From positions 1-39,688 of the forward strand of contig JBBRYP010000041.1 in assembly GCA_038237515.1 (NCBI GenBank): DNA of 39,688 bases. The letters are read 5' to 3'. Of the stretch, positions 1-7,797 are shown piece after piece. Within the stretch, counting starts at the first letter, position 1. Every line of letters starts with the position of its first letter. Made by a program: the position numbers and the translations under genes. The DNA is from JBBQDZ01 sp038237515 (GTDB lineage: Bacteria; Actinomycetota; Thermoleophilia; Gaiellales; Gaiellaceae). Below the pieces are notes generated by a model. That model ran no database searches. It saw nothing but the letters and a program-made list of their open reading frames with translations, and was not told the origin of the DNA.

Positions 1-351
1 CGCCTTCGCCTGGCCGAGCGCGCGAGCCGCCTGCTCGGTCAGGCGCTCGAACCGGCCGAGGTCGAGCTGGTCGGGCGATAGGCGCAGCAGGTAGCCGGGG
101 GAGCGCGTCTCGATCCAGGGCTCAGGCCCGAGCGCCTTGCGGAGCTCGGAGATCTGCCGCTGCACCTGTGTGACGGCCGTGAACGGGGCGGCGCCCCGGT
201 AGAGATCGTCGGCGAGCCGGTCGACAGAGACAACCCGGTTCGCGCCGAGCAGCAGGATCGCGAGCGTCGCGCGCTGCTTGGGCCCGCCGAGCTTGACGGG
301 CCCCCGCTCCCCGACGACCTCGAGCGGCCCGAGGATGCGGAACTCGAGCAC
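1..351 (-). CDS. BTAD/SARP-type transcriptional regulator, N-terminal part (runs off the window)
   Basis: Reading the minus strand from GTG at 351 gives an open frame to the window edge (117 codons). It starts VLEFRILGPLEVVGERGPVK and continues with KQRATLAILLL, VDRLADDLY, QISELRKALG and IETRSPGYLL. This is the winged-helix DNA-binding domain followed by the start of a bacterial transcriptional activation domain, as in the AfsR/SARP/DnrI family. Family members are DNA-binding activators that recognise direct repeats, and many carry C-terminal ATPase/TPR regions, which lie outside this window. The GTG start is supported by a TACCGT hexamer 7 nt upstream and no Shine-Dalgarno sequence, so the gene is probably leaderless. 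It diverges from the TolB-like gene at 453. The family call is firm; the full architecture and target are unknown. Confidence 0.85.
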   Translation of the reverse strand, partial: MLEFRILGPLEVVGERGPVKLGGPKQRATLAILLLGANRVVSVDRLADDLYRGAAPFTAVTQVQRQISELRKALGPEPWIETRSPGYLLRLSPDQLDLGRFERLTEQAARALGQAKA

Positions 352-358
352 GCGCCGG

Positions 359-364
359 ACGGTA
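359..364 (-). promoter_or_regulatory. -10 hexamer of a leaderless promoter (SARP-like gene)
   Basis: On the minus strand TACCGT lies 7 nt before the GTG start at 351. It fits the TANNNT-plus-6-to-8-nt pattern seen at many genes in this window. No convincing -35 element is visible. Confidence 0.5.
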
Positions 365-452
365 GCCGTTCGGTAGGGAGGCGATAGTGGCTGACCGCAT
401 GCTCGGCAGAGCACGGTTGATCGTGCACCTCATCCGAACGAAGGGGCTATGA

Positions 453-1421
453 GTGAACAGCCGAGCAAGAGCAGCCTTCACGGCGGTCGCCGCCGCTGCG
501 GCCGTCGCAGGAGCCGTGGCCGCGCTCGCGCAGGCGACGGGTCCGGGCAACAACGGAGCCATTGCCTTCACGCATCAGGGCAAGCTCTTCGTCGTCAACG
601 CGGACGGAACCGGCCTGCGCAAGCTGACCACTGGACCCCACCGTGTGTACGACGGTGGCCCTGAGTGGTCGCCCGACGGCTCGAGGATCGCGTTCCACCG
701 CTGCTTCGACCGCTGCAACGTCTGGACGGTCGCCGCGAGCGGAACCGGCCTTCGGCGGCTCGGCCCGGCGGGCGACGACAGAGCGCAGCCCGCCTGGGCG
801 CCAAACGGCAACCAGATCGCGTATTCGCGTGGCTGGGGACGCGTGCAGAACGACCAGATCGAGCACGCCGAGATCTACCTGATGAACGCGAACGGCGGAG
901 CGGCGCGTCCGCTCACCGCGATCACCGCGTCGAAGCCCTTCTCGGCCGACGTCGAGGGCGCGGCCTGGTCGCCGGGCGGCAAGCAACTCGTCTTCGAAGT
1001 CCACAACTCGAAGCTAGGTGAGCCGGCTGACGGGCGGGCGCTCTTCGTGATCGAGGCCGACGGCTCGGGGCAGCGCCAGCTCACGCCGTGGAGCCTGAAC
1101 GCCGGCGGCGCCCGACCGGACTGGTCTCCCAACGGCCGGTTGATCCTCTTTCGAGTCGCGGGAGCCAAGCGCCAGCACGGCAACATCTACACCGTCCACC
1201 CCGACGGCAGCGGCTTGAAACAGCTCACGCGCTACCCCGAGCCCAAGTCAGTCGGAGAGGAGTCGTCCTCGTTCTCGCCGGACGGGAAGTGGATCACCTT
1301 CTCGAGGTTCTCGACGACCGCCTACCCCGAGATCTTCGTCATGCGTAGCGACGGCATGGGCGTCCGTCAGCTCACGACGACTCAGGGCAACTTCTCGCCC
1401 GACTGGGGGCGCACCCCGTGA
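453..1421 (+). CDS. Exported TolB-like beta-propeller (PD40/WD40-like repeats)
   Basis: A 322-aa protein. The N-terminus (MNSRARAAFTAVAAAAAVAG) is a basic stretch followed by a hydrophobic Ala/Val segment, that is, a signal peptide or anchor. The rest is a series of PD40 blades with the WSPDG/WxPNG signature: WSPDGSRIAFHR, WAPNGNQIAYSRG, WSPGGKQLVFEV, WSPNGRLILFRV and FSPDGKWITFSR, each preceded by an xxDGxGLxxLT loop. Such proteins form six-bladed propellers like the TolB C-terminal domain and usually mediate binding outside the membrane; no enzyme motif is visible. GTG at 453 was preferred over the overlapping ATG at 449 because only the 453 frame encodes the propeller. AAGGGG at 441-446 can serve as ribosome binding site. 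It heads a run of three exported-protein genes. Confidence 0.85.
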   Translation: MNSRARAAFTAVAAAAAVAGAVAALAQATGPGNNGAIAFTHQGKLFVVNADGTGLRKLTTGPHRVYDGGPEWSPDGSRIAFHRCFDRCNVWTVAASGTGLRRLGPAGDDRAQPAWAPNGNQIAYSRGWGRVQNDQIEHAEIYLMNANGGAARPLTAITASKPFSADVEGAAWSPGGKQLVFEVHNSKLGEPADGRALFVIEADGSGQRQLTPWSLNAGGARPDWSPNGRLILFRVAGAKRQHGNIYTVHPDGSGLKQLTRYPEPKSVGEESSSFSPDGKWITFSRFSTTAYPEIFVMRSDGMGVRQLTTTQGNFSPDWGRTP

Positions 1422-1488
1422 ACACCAATCTCCGATCGCCAAGCGGTTCTGGACAGCGGGCTTACCGACACAGAACGGAGAAATCAGC

Positions 1489-2715
1489 ATGAGGACGAGA
1501 CTCTTCAGCGGATCTGTGGTCGCAGCATTCATCGCAACGTTCGCGTTCGGAGGTGGGCAGCCGCTCGCCCAGGGCCGGCCGCCCACCGCCCAGCCGGGCT
1601 GCGGCGCGGTCATCACGACCGACACCAAGCTCGATCGCGATCTGGTCGACTGCGCTGGTGACGGCATCGTCATCGGTGCCGACAACATCACGCTCGACCT
1701 CGCCGGGAACACGGTCGACGGCGACGCGACGCCCGGATCGGCCAGCCCCGACATCGGGATCCGGAACGACGGGTACGACGGCGTCACGATCAAGGACGGG
1801 ACGATCCAGGAGTTCGATTTCGGGGCCAGGCTCGACGGCCCGTCTGGCAACGCGCTTCTCGGGCTGGTCTCGACGCGGAACAGTAGGGCCGGCATCCGGA
1901 TTCAGAACTCCGACGGCAATCGTCTGGTGGGCAACACCGCCGCGAGCAACGGTGCGTTCGGAATCATCTTCTTCGGTGAGAATCACTACAACCTCGTCGA
2001 GAGGAACACCGTGACCGGGAACGCTGCCGGCGGGATCGGCGACTTCGTTTCCGACCACGACCGGATCGTGCACAACGTCGTCGCCGGCAACGGCGAGGAC
2101 GGCATCTCCGTCGGCGGCTCGACCGACACGCTGGTCGAGCACAACGCGGTGTCGGAGAACTTCGCCGGGATCGCGATCTTCGGCTCCGACCGGAATACCG
2201 TCACCGGCAACCGCGTGTTCAGGAACAGCGACGACATCTTCGTCGACGGGAACGACAACAGCGTCCTCGACAACCTCGTGACCGACGCGCTCGGGTGCGA
2301 CGACGGCCAGGGCTGTGGATTCGGGATCTCGATCGAAGGCGGAGGCGGCAACCTCGTCGCGAGGAACAGCGTCGCCGGCACCCTCTCCAGCGGCATCCGG
2401 CTCGACGCCTACGGGGCGCCCGTCATGCACAACGTGTTCCGGGGCAACGTCGTCCGGTCCGCAGGCGTCGACGGGATCGCGATCGGCACCGATCAGGCTG
2501 GGCCTGTGCTGGATACCTTCCTGGAAGGCAACGTCGTGACCGGTGCGAAGGACGACGGCATCGACGTTGACAGCCCCGCCACGACGCTGACGCGAAACCT
2601 CGCGCTCCACAACGGCGACCTCGGCATCGAAGCCGTCGCCGGCGTCCTCGACGGCGGGGGAAACCGCGCCGCGGGCAACGGTAACCCTGCGCAGTGCACG
2701 AATGTGGCGTGCTGA
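1489..2715 (+). CDS. Exported right-handed parallel beta-helix repeat protein (NosD-like)
   Basis: A 408-aa protein with an N-terminal signal peptide (MRTRLFSGSVVAAFIATFAF, then GGGQPLAQG as the likely cleavage region). The mature part is made of short PbH1 coils with recurring xxNxxxxNxxxxN patterns, for example NRLVGNTAASNGAFGI, NLVERNTVTGNAAGG and NTVTGNRVFRNSDD. This is the NosD/pectate-lyase-like parallel beta-helix fold. Such proteins often bind or modify polysaccharides, but no catalytic residues can be assigned, so the substrate is unknown. GGAGAAA just upstream serves as ribosome binding site. It follows the propeller gene by about 70 nt on the same strand and precedes another exported protein, suggesting co-expression of a surface-protein set. 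Confidence 0.85.
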   Translation: MRTRLFSGSVVAAFIATFAFGGGQPLAQGRPPTAQPGCGAVITTDTKLDRDLVDCAGDGIVIGADNITLDLAGNTVDGDATPGSASPDIGIRNDGYDGVTIKDGTIQEFDFGARLDGPSGNALLGLVSTRNSRAGIRIQNSDGNRLVGNTAASNGAFGIIFFGENHYNLVERNTVTGNAAGGIGDFVSDHDRIVHNVVAGNGEDGISVGGSTDTLVEHNAVSENFAGIAIFGSDRNTVTGNRVFRNSDDIFVDGNDNSVLDNLVTDALGCDDGQGCGFGISIEGGGGNLVARNSVAGTLSSGIRLDAYGAPVMHNVFRGNVVRSAGVDGIAIGTDQAGPVLDTFLEGNVVTGAKDDGIDVDSPATTLTRNLALHNGDLGIEAVAGVLDGGGNRAAGNGNPAQCTNVAC

Positions 2716-2751
2716 CGCCCACAACGAACATGTCCGAAGGGAGTAAGTCCT

Positions 2752-3574
2752 TTGCGTACCTCGAAATTCGTCGCCGCCGCCCTTGTCGCGGTCTCCTCGG
2801 TTCTGGTAGCCGGATCGGCCCAGTGCAGAGAAGAAACCATCGGCGTTCACCGTGAGATCGACGTTGACCGGAAAGACGGTGCTGCCGCGTTGGATCCACT
2901 GGTTGGCGTTGCCGAGCATCCCCTCAGCAAAGGTGGCCCGGGTCGACTTCCTGATCGACGGCGGCGCGGTGCGCTGGACTGAACGCAATCCTCCTCACAG
3001 CTACGCCGACGACGGCGGCTACCTCGTCACTTCCTGGCTCGCTCCAGGTCGTCACCGCTTGCAGATCCGAGCGAAGGCAAAAGATGGCAGCGTCGCGACC
3101 GGGACCGTCGTCGCGCAGGTAGCGCCCGCATCACCGCCCCCGGCAGGGCTTGCCGGCACCTGGCAGCGCTCGATTGACACGTCCAGCGCCCCAAAGCCCG
3201 GGTCGAAGGGCAACCCGACGTCCACGTTCACCCCGTCCGGCGTCTACCGCATCACGTTCGAGAAGCGGTGGATTCGCGACCAGTTCCCGGGCAGATTCGT
3301 CTATCCGGCAAGCAACAGAACCGGCAACGGCTTTGTCTTCCTCTCCGACTTCACCGCGACCACGAGCAGGCTTCATGTCGGTACAGAAGTCGTTTCTCAC
3401 CCGTTCAGCGACAAGCTCGCCGAAGGCGGCTGGTGGTGCTATCCCAACGGCCCGGTTGCGGACTACCGCTGGACCGTCAGCGGCAGCACTCTCACCCTCG
3501 CCCCTGCGGGTGGCGGCGACGCCTGCAACATCCGTGGCTTCGTCTGGGCCGGGGAGTGGAGACGCGCCGGATAA
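2752..3574 (+). pseudogene. Exported protein with +1 frameshift after the signal peptide
   Basis: TTG at 2752 has a good Shine-Dalgarno sequence (GAAGGGAG, 2736-2743) and starts a signal peptide (LRTSKFVAAALVAVSSVLVA, then GSAQ). That frame then becomes nonsense. The natural continuation lies one base over, from 2825: AEKKPSAFTVRSTLTGKT, then a Big/Ig-like segment (VARVDFLIDGGAVRW, SYADDGGYLVTSWLAPG) and a C-terminal beta-rich domain (GLAGTWQRS to FVWAGEWRRAG). The shift is explained by one extra T at about 2824. Otherwise the 3' frame is open to 3574. Either the gene is broken, or this is a sequencing/assembly error. ATG-like starts inside (GTG 2852) would lack export. Function is unknown; the lipocalin-like C-terminal half is a guess. 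Confidence 0.7.
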
Positions 3575-3634
3575 CCGATGCGGCTAGCGCGGGGAGGTGC
3601 GCGTCCGCGGCTTCCCCGAACCCGCAAAGACGAC

Positions 3635-3676
3635 GAGACGGAGACGGAGACGGAGACGGAGACGGAGACGGAGACG
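3635..3676 (+). repeat. Hexanucleotide tandem repeat (GAGACG) x7
   Basis: Seven perfect copies of GAGACG lie between the frameshifted exported-protein gene and the zinc-ribbon gene. The 3575-3840 interval otherwise shows no gene. The tract length is a multiple of three, but no credible reading frame crosses it. Confidence 0.9.
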
Positions 3677-3840
3677 GCGAGCCTTTCTCGCCCCACATCG
3701 CCACCCAGGTTGGGGATTGAGACCACCCGCCACCCGCGTCGAGCGTACCCAGGTAGCGCGCACGCGCGTGTGACAGATCCGTGCCGGGGAGTGCAGGGGT
3801 TCCTCCCCAACCGCGGCTCTGCGGGCGACCGGGGGCGAGA

Positions 3841-3846
3841 TATAGT
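3841..3846 (+). promoter_or_regulatory. -10 hexamer TATAGT of a leaderless promoter
   Basis: TATAGT sits 8 nt before the ATG at 3855, and no Shine-Dalgarno sequence lies between. It is the best match to the TANNNT pattern in the window. Confidence 0.6.
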
Positions 3847-3854
3847 CGCGGCCC

Positions 3855-4484
3855 ATGCCGAGTCTCGCCGTCAAGACCTGTGCCGTCTGCGAGCGCACGC
3901 TGCTGATGGGCGAGCTGGCCACGCGCTTTGCCCCGGGCCTCGGCTCGGAACTCGTGGAGGTCTGCCCGCTTTGCCACGAGGAAGCCCAGGAGCACGGCTG
4001 GATCCGCGAGGGCAGCCCGAGCGTGCCGACGATGCAGCCCGAGCGCCGCCGCCGAGGTCTTCTCGCCGGGCTCTTCGAGACCCGCCGGGCGGGCGCCTTC
4101 GAGCCGCGCCGCCACGGCTCCGCTGCCGAGCCCGCGACGCCGACACCCGCGCGCCGCCGGATGTCGCCGCGCGAGGCCGCCCTCGCCGAGGCGGCCGACC
4201 ACTTCAACTCCAGCCCCTACCGGCGGACAGTTGCGGGGATCGCCAAGAGCCTGGGCGCGCCGAACGCGAGCATCGTGCACCTCTCCGGCGTCAACAAGGA
4301 GGTCGTCATCACCGTCGCGTGGGAGATCTCCTGGTACCAGTACCGCGTCAGCCTCGACTCGCTGCAGGCCGTGCGCCTCGCCGAGCGCGGGACGGAGCTC
4401 GAGGCGCTCGACGCCTCCTTCCAGCAGTGGAACGCGGAGGTCGACGACGAGGGCCGCCTGCACCCGAATGTCGCCCGCCGCTGA
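3855..4484 (+). CDS. Zinc-ribbon protein of unknown function
   Basis: A 209-aa cytoplasmic protein. The N-terminus has two CxxC pairs (KTCAVCERTLL and EVCPLCHEEAQ), a probable treble-clef/zinc-ribbon. A basic, Pro/Arg-rich linker (about residues 55-100) follows. The conserved C-terminal domain (EAALAEAADHFNSSPYRRTV to HPNVARR) includes AGIAKSLGAPNASI, VVITVAWEISWYQYRV and an acidic end. The HFNSSPYRRTVAGIAKSLG region resembles a small helical domain, possibly nucleic-acid binding, but I recognise no named family. The leaderless promoter at 3841 supports the start. The next gene (73 aa) follows after 64 nt and has its own -10 element. Confidence 0.75.
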   Translation: MPSLAVKTCAVCERTLLMGELATRFAPGLGSELVEVCPLCHEEAQEHGWIREGSPSVPTMQPERRRRGLLAGLFETRRAGAFEPRRHGSAAEPATPTPARRRMSPREAALAEAADHFNSSPYRRTVAGIAKSLGAPNASIVHLSGVNKEVVITVAWEISWYQYRVSLDSLQAVRLAERGTELEALDASFQQWNAEVDDEGRLHPNVARR

Positions 4485-4532
4485 CCGCGGCCGTAAACCC
4501 GGTGGGGGGATGGCGCGCCCCGACGGCCGCCC

Positions 4533-4538
4533 TACAAT
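4533..4538 (+). promoter_or_regulatory. -10 hexamer TACAAT upstream of the 73-aa gene
   Basis: TACAAT is followed after 10 nt by ATG at 4549, giving a leaderless or near-leaderless transcript. Confidence 0.5.
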
Positions 4539-4548
4539 CAGAGCCAGG

Positions 4549-4770
4549 ATGATCTACTGCGTGATCCCGCGCGAGCTCGTCGACGAGCTCTACGACAAGA
4601 TGGTCGAGTACTACCGGGCCAACCCGAACGTGACCGTGATCGTCGATCGCCGCCAGGGCGACGACCGGCGCAACGGCCGGGAGTTCGGCGGCAAGCGGGT
4701 GACGCGCGACCGGCGGCGCCAGCGGGTCTCGGGCACCTTCCCCGACACGGACATCCCCGAGAGCGCCTGA
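4549..4770 (+). CDS. Small conserved-looking protein, 73 aa, unknown function
   Basis: The protein starts MIYCVIPRELVDELYDKMVE and continues ANPNVTVIVDRRQGDDRR, then a highly basic/acidic tail (RVTRDRRRQRVSGTFPDT). The start was set at 4549 because the upstream part of this frame is an antisense-like overlap of the zinc-ribbon gene, while a -10 hexamer sits just before this ATG. An N-terminal alpha/beta segment (IYCVIP, VTVIVDRR) and an Arg-rich loop suggest a small domain that could contact nucleic acid or phosphate. That is inference. The neighbours are the zinc-ribbon gene upstream and aldehyde dehydrogenase downstream. Confidence 0.65.
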   Translation: MIYCVIPRELVDELYDKMVEYYRANPNVTVIVDRRQGDDRRNGREFGGKRVTRDRRRQRVSGTFPDTDIPESA

Positions 4771-4780
4771 TCGACCCACG

Positions 4781-4786
4781 TAGGAT
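4781..4786 (+). promoter_or_regulatory. -10 hexamer TAGGAT of a leaderless promoter (aldehyde dehydrogenase)
   Basis: TAGGAT lies 6 nt before GTG at 4793 with no Shine-Dalgarno sequence between. Confidence 0.55.
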
Positions 4787-4792
4787 TGCCGC

Positions 4793-6292
4793 GTGGCGAT
4801 TCTCGGGGCGAAGGCCTTCAAGAACCTCGTAGGCGGCGAGTGGGTCGACGCCGCCGGCGCCGAGACCTTCGAGAGCATCAATCCGGCGACGGGCGATACC
4901 GTCGGGACCTTCCCGCGCTCCGGTGCGGACGACGTCGATCGCGCCGTGGCCGCTGCTAGGGAGGCGTTCGAGGACTGGCGGCTCGTCCCCGCCCCGCGCC
5001 GGGGCGAGATCCTCTACCGCTTCGCGCAGCTCCTGATCGAGGAGAAGGAGGCGCTGACCGATCTCGTCACGCGTGAGATGGGAAAGGTCAGGGCGGAGGC
5101 CGGCGGAGACGTCCAGGAGGCGATCGACATGACCCTCTACATGGCCGGCGAGGGACGCCGCCTCTGGGGTCAGACGACGCCGTCAGAGCTCCGCGACAAG
5201 TTCAACATGAGCGTCAGGGTGCCGATCGGGGTCGTCGGCGTGATCACGCCGTGGAACTTCCCGATCGCGATCCCCTCGTGGAAGATCACGCCGGCGCTCG
5301 TCTGCGGCAACACCGTCGTCTTCAAGCCCGCCGAGGAGACGCCGCTCCTCGCGGAGCGGTTCGTCGAACTGCTCCAGGATGCGGGGCTGCCGCCGGGCGT
5401 CGTCAACGTCGTGCACGGCTTCGGCGAAGATGCCGGCGACCGGCTCGTCCGGCACCCGGACGTCCCCGTCATCACCTTCACCGGCTCCCGCGAGACCGGG
5501 ATCGCGGTAACGCACGCGGCCGCCGACCTCCTCAAGATCGTCCACCTCGAGCTCGGCGGCAAGAACGCGATCGTCGTCCTCGACGACGCCGACCTCGACC
5601 TCGCCGTCGAGGGAATCGTCTGGTCGGCATTCGGGACCTCGGGTCAACGCTGCACCGCGGCTAGTCGCGTGATTGTTCAGGCAGGCGCCTACGACGAGCT
5701 CCAGCGAAGGCTCGTGGCAGCCGCCGAGCGGCTGCGCCTCGGCGCCGGCTGGAAGGACGACTCGGACATCGGGCCTGTGATCAGCCGGAGCGCGCTCGAG
5801 AAGATCGACGCCTACACGAAGATCGGCCGGAACGAGGGCGCGCGCCTGCTGACGGGCGGCGAGATCGCCTACGGGAACGGGCTCGACGGCGGCTTCTTCT
5901 ACCGGCCGACCGTCTTCGGAGAGGTGGACGCGGGGATGCGGATCGCCCAGGAGGAGATCTTCGGCCCGACGACGGCGCTGATCCGCGTCGCCGACCTCGA
6001 CGAGGCGATCCGCGTCGCAAACGGCGTCAGGTACGGCCTCTCCTCCGCCATCTTCACCCGCGACGTCAACAAGGCCTTCCGCGCCGTGCGCGACCTCGCC
6101 GCCGGCATCACCTACGTGAACGCGGGCACGATCGGAGCCGAGGTGCACCTGCCCTTCGGGGGCACGAAGGACACCGGCAACGGCCACCGCGAGGCCGGCC
6201 AGGCCGCGCTCGACGTCTTCACCGAATGGAAGTCGATCTACGTCGACTACTCGGGACGCCTCCAGAAGGCGCAGATCGACACCGCCTCCTGA
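4793..6292 (+). CDS. NAD(P)-dependent aldehyde dehydrogenase family protein
   Basis: A 499-aa protein of the usual ALDH length that oxidises an aldehyde to a carboxylate in the cytoplasm. Visible family motifs are TPWNFPIAIPSWK with the catalytic Asn at about 155, the cofactor loop GNTVVFKPAEETP, LELGGKNAIVVLDDADLD with the general-base Glu at about 253, FGTSGQRCTAASR with the catalytic Cys at about 287, and EEIFGPTTALIRV near the C-terminus. The sequence most resembles the benzaldehyde / alpha-ketoglutarate-semialdehyde branch (GFGEDAGDRLVRHPDV, NGHREAGQAALDVFTEWK), but the substrate cannot be fixed from sequence alone. The GTG start is set by the leaderless -10 element at 4781. It stands alone rather than in an obvious catabolic operon. 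Confidence 0.95.
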   Translation: MAILGAKAFKNLVGGEWVDAAGAETFESINPATGDTVGTFPRSGADDVDRAVAAAREAFEDWRLVPAPRRGEILYRFAQLLIEEKEALTDLVTREMGKVRAEAGGDVQEAIDMTLYMAGEGRRLWGQTTPSELRDKFNMSVRVPIGVVGVITPWNFPIAIPSWKITPALVCGNTVVFKPAEETPLLAERFVELLQDAGLPPGVVNVVHGFGEDAGDRLVRHPDVPVITFTGSRETGIAVTHAAADLLKIVHLELGGKNAIVVLDDADLDLAVEGIVWSAFGTSGQRCTAASRVIVQAGAYDELQRRLVAAAERLRLGAGWKDDSDIGPVISRSALEKIDAYTKIGRNEGARLLTGGEIAYGNGLDGGFFYRPTVFGEVDAGMRIAQEEIFGPTTALIRVADLDEAIRVANGVRYGLSSAIFTRDVNKAFRAVRDLAAGITYVNAGTIGAEVHLPFGGTKDTGNGHREAGQAALDVFTEWKSIYVDYSGRLQKAQIDTAS

Positions 6293-6298
6293 CGGGCC

Positions 6299-6304
6299 TA
6301 CGCT
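6299..6304 (+). promoter_or_regulatory. -10 hexamer TACGCT of a leaderless promoter (DUF5925 ATPase)
   Basis: TACGCT lies 7 nt before ATG at 6312 and starts only 7 nt after the aldehyde dehydrogenase stop codon. Confidence 0.5.
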
Positions 6305-6311
6305 TTCTCCT

Positions 6312-7466
6312 ATGACGGACGAGCGGCGGCGCCCGAATCTCACCCTCGCCCACGGCGTCGACTCGCCCGACGCGTTGCCGGCAAGCATCTTCCTCGACCG
6401 CGCCCTCGCGGGCGGCTACCGCGAGGTCCGGACCGAGGGCTGGCCGACCTCGGAGACGTCGCTCGAAGCGCTCGCGTCACTCGGCAGCCCGCTGCTGCGC
6501 GTCTCGCAGCGCCGTCAGGAGAGCGCGCTGTACGAGCTCGACGCAGCCCTGCTCCAGGTGACGCTCTCCGGCGCCCACGTCTACGCGCACGTCGCAGCGC
6601 CCGGTGCAGACGCAGTCGAGGAGGCCTTCACGCTCCTGCGCGAGCGGCTGACGGCGCCCGACCCGAGCTCGGCGCACGAGGTGCCGGTGACCTTCTGGAC
6701 GTACGGGCCGCACGGCCCGCAGCCGTCCTGGCGCGCGATCGGGGTCCCGGGCTGGGACGAGATCGCGGGGAACTACACCGCCTCGACGCGAGCGAAGCTG
6801 GCCGCGATCATGCGCGGCTTCGAGCCGGCCCACGGAGGCCAGCTCGTGCTCTGGCACGGCGAGCCCGGAACCGGAAAGACCTTCGCGCTGCGGGCTCTCG
6901 CCTGGGAGTGGCGCGACTGGTGCCAGTTCCACTACATCGTCGACCCCGACTCGTTCTTCGGCCAGCACGCCGACTACCTCATGTCCGTGCTCATGCAGCC
7001 GCCGTTCCCGATGATGGTCGCCCACGGGTGGACGAGCTTCGTGTCTCCGATGTCGTCGGTCGTCGAGGCCGACGAGGAGGACGAGACGACGGAGGACCGA
7101 GCCTGGCGGGTGCTCGTGCTCGAGGACACGGGCGAGCTGCTCGCCGCCGATGCGCGCGCCTCGATGGGCCAGGGCCTCTCGCGCTTCCTGAACGTCGTCG
7201 ACGGCCTCATCGGGCAGGGCCTGCGAGTGCTCGTCCTCGTGACGACGAACGAGGAGATCCGGAAGCTCCACCCGGCCGTGGCGCGGCCGGGGCGCTGCGC
7301 GGCCAACATCGAGTTCGGTGCTCTCTCGGCGGAGGAGTCGACGCGATGGCTGGAGAACCACGGCGCGGCCGGTGGCGGGGGAGGGGCACGCACGCTCGCC
7401 TCGCTCTACGCGGACCTCGAGGGTCGCGATCCCGCCGAGACTGCGCTCGTCGGCTTCGCCGGGTAG
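6312..7466 (+). CDS. AAA-family ATPase with N-terminal DUF5925 domain
   Basis: A 384-aa protein. The N-terminal ~150 residues match the DUF5925 pattern that accompanies AAA ATPases in actinobacteria. The ATPase core has Walker A GEPGTGKTFALRAL (about residues 183-196) and a Walker-B-like strand VLVLEDTGELL. A sensor-1-like strand VLVLVTTNE and an arginine-finger-like RPGRC follow, as in FtsH/CDC48-type AAA modules. The role is unknown; such proteins are thought to remodel other proteins. An acidic loop (EADEEDETTEDRAWR) sits between the two strands. The leaderless promoter at 6299 supports the ATG start. The 330-nt gap downstream holds the iteron arrays. Confidence 0.88.
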   Translation: MTDERRRPNLTLAHGVDSPDALPASIFLDRALAGGYREVRTEGWPTSETSLEALASLGSPLLRVSQRRQESALYELDAALLQVTLSGAHVYAHVAAPGADAVEEAFTLLRERLTAPDPSSAHEVPVTFWTYGPHGPQPSWRAIGVPGWDEIAGNYTASTRAKLAAIMRGFEPAHGGQLVLWHGEPGTGKTFALRALAWEWRDWCQFHYIVDPDSFFGQHADYLMSVLMQPPFPMMVAHGWTSFVSPMSSVVEADEEDETTEDRAWRVLVLEDTGELLAADARASMGQGLSRFLNVVDGLIGQGLRVLVLVTTNEEIRKLHPAVARPGRCAANIEFGALSAEESTRWLENHGAAGGGGGARTLASLYADLEGRDPAETALVGFAG

Positions 7467-7515
7467 CCGTGGCTCGTCTCAAAGCCGTCTCGATTCAGGC
7501 ACGCTCTCGTCGCTG

Positions 7516-7559
7516 CCTCTGAGGTACCTCTGGGGCGCCTCTGACGGTCCTCTGGGGCA
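7516..7559 (+). repeat. Iteron array 1: four 11-bp direct repeats (CCTCTGRGG core)
   Basis: Units start at 7516, 7527, 7538 and 7549, exactly 11 bp apart: CCTCTGAGGTA, CCTCTGGGGCG, CCTCTGACGGT and CCTCTGGGGCA. The flanking sequence AGCCGTCTCGAT (7483-7494) and GCTCTCGT (7503-7510) recurs exactly 155 bp downstream before array 2. Helical-turn spacing suggests binding sites for a protein on one DNA face. Confidence 0.8.
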
Positions 7560-7607
7560 CGATTCGGAGAGGGGCGGGCCGCGCAGGCCCGTCCGGCCGC
7601 CCTCGTC

Positions 7608-7629
7608 GATTCCGCCGGCTGCCGGAATC
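7608..7629 (+). terminator. Hairpin between the two iteron arrays (possible terminator)
   Basis: GATTCCG (7608-7614) and CGGAATC (7623-7629) form a perfect 7-bp stem with an 8-nt loop. No T-run follows, so termination is only one possible role; it lies 140 nt after the ATPase stop. Confidence 0.35.
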
Positions 7630-7670
7630 TGTCTCAGAGCCGTCTCGATCGCAGCAGGCTCTCGTTTCTG

Positions 7671-7736
7671 CCTCTGGGGAACCTCTGGGGGACCTGAGAG
7701 GCTCGTCAGAGGCACCTCTGAGGAGCGGCAGAGGCT
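7671..7736 (+). repeat. Iteron array 2: six 11-bp units upstream of the AI-2E/PerM gene
   Basis: The 11-bp register is exact at 7671, 7682, 7693, 7704, 7715 and 7726: CCTCTGGGGAA, CCTCTGGGGGA, CCTGAGAGGCT, CGTCAGAGGCA, CCTCTGAGGAG and CGGCAGAGGCT. Some units carry the motif inverted (CAGAGG), so CCTCTG/CAGAGG hairpins can also form. A TAGCGT hexamer at 7751-7756 could be the -10 of the promoter served by this array. Confidence 0.75.
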
Positions 7737-7797
7737 TCGGGTTCGCGGCCTAGCGTCAGAGCGTTTCTGGCGAGGCGCTTCAGGCCACAAAGATCGC

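Noticed and set aside
7671..7736. The iterons as a replication origin (DnaA or plasmid Rep iterons).
   Set aside because: No DnaA-box consensus, no AT-rich unwinding region and no replication genes nearby; a regulator-binding site is a simpler reading.
7318..7797. The AI-2E-family reading frame stays open about 480 nt upstream of the chosen start.
   Set aside because: The extra sequence is Arg/Ser-rich, overlaps the DUF5925 gene and the iteron arrays, and lacks family features; the open frame is expected from high GC.
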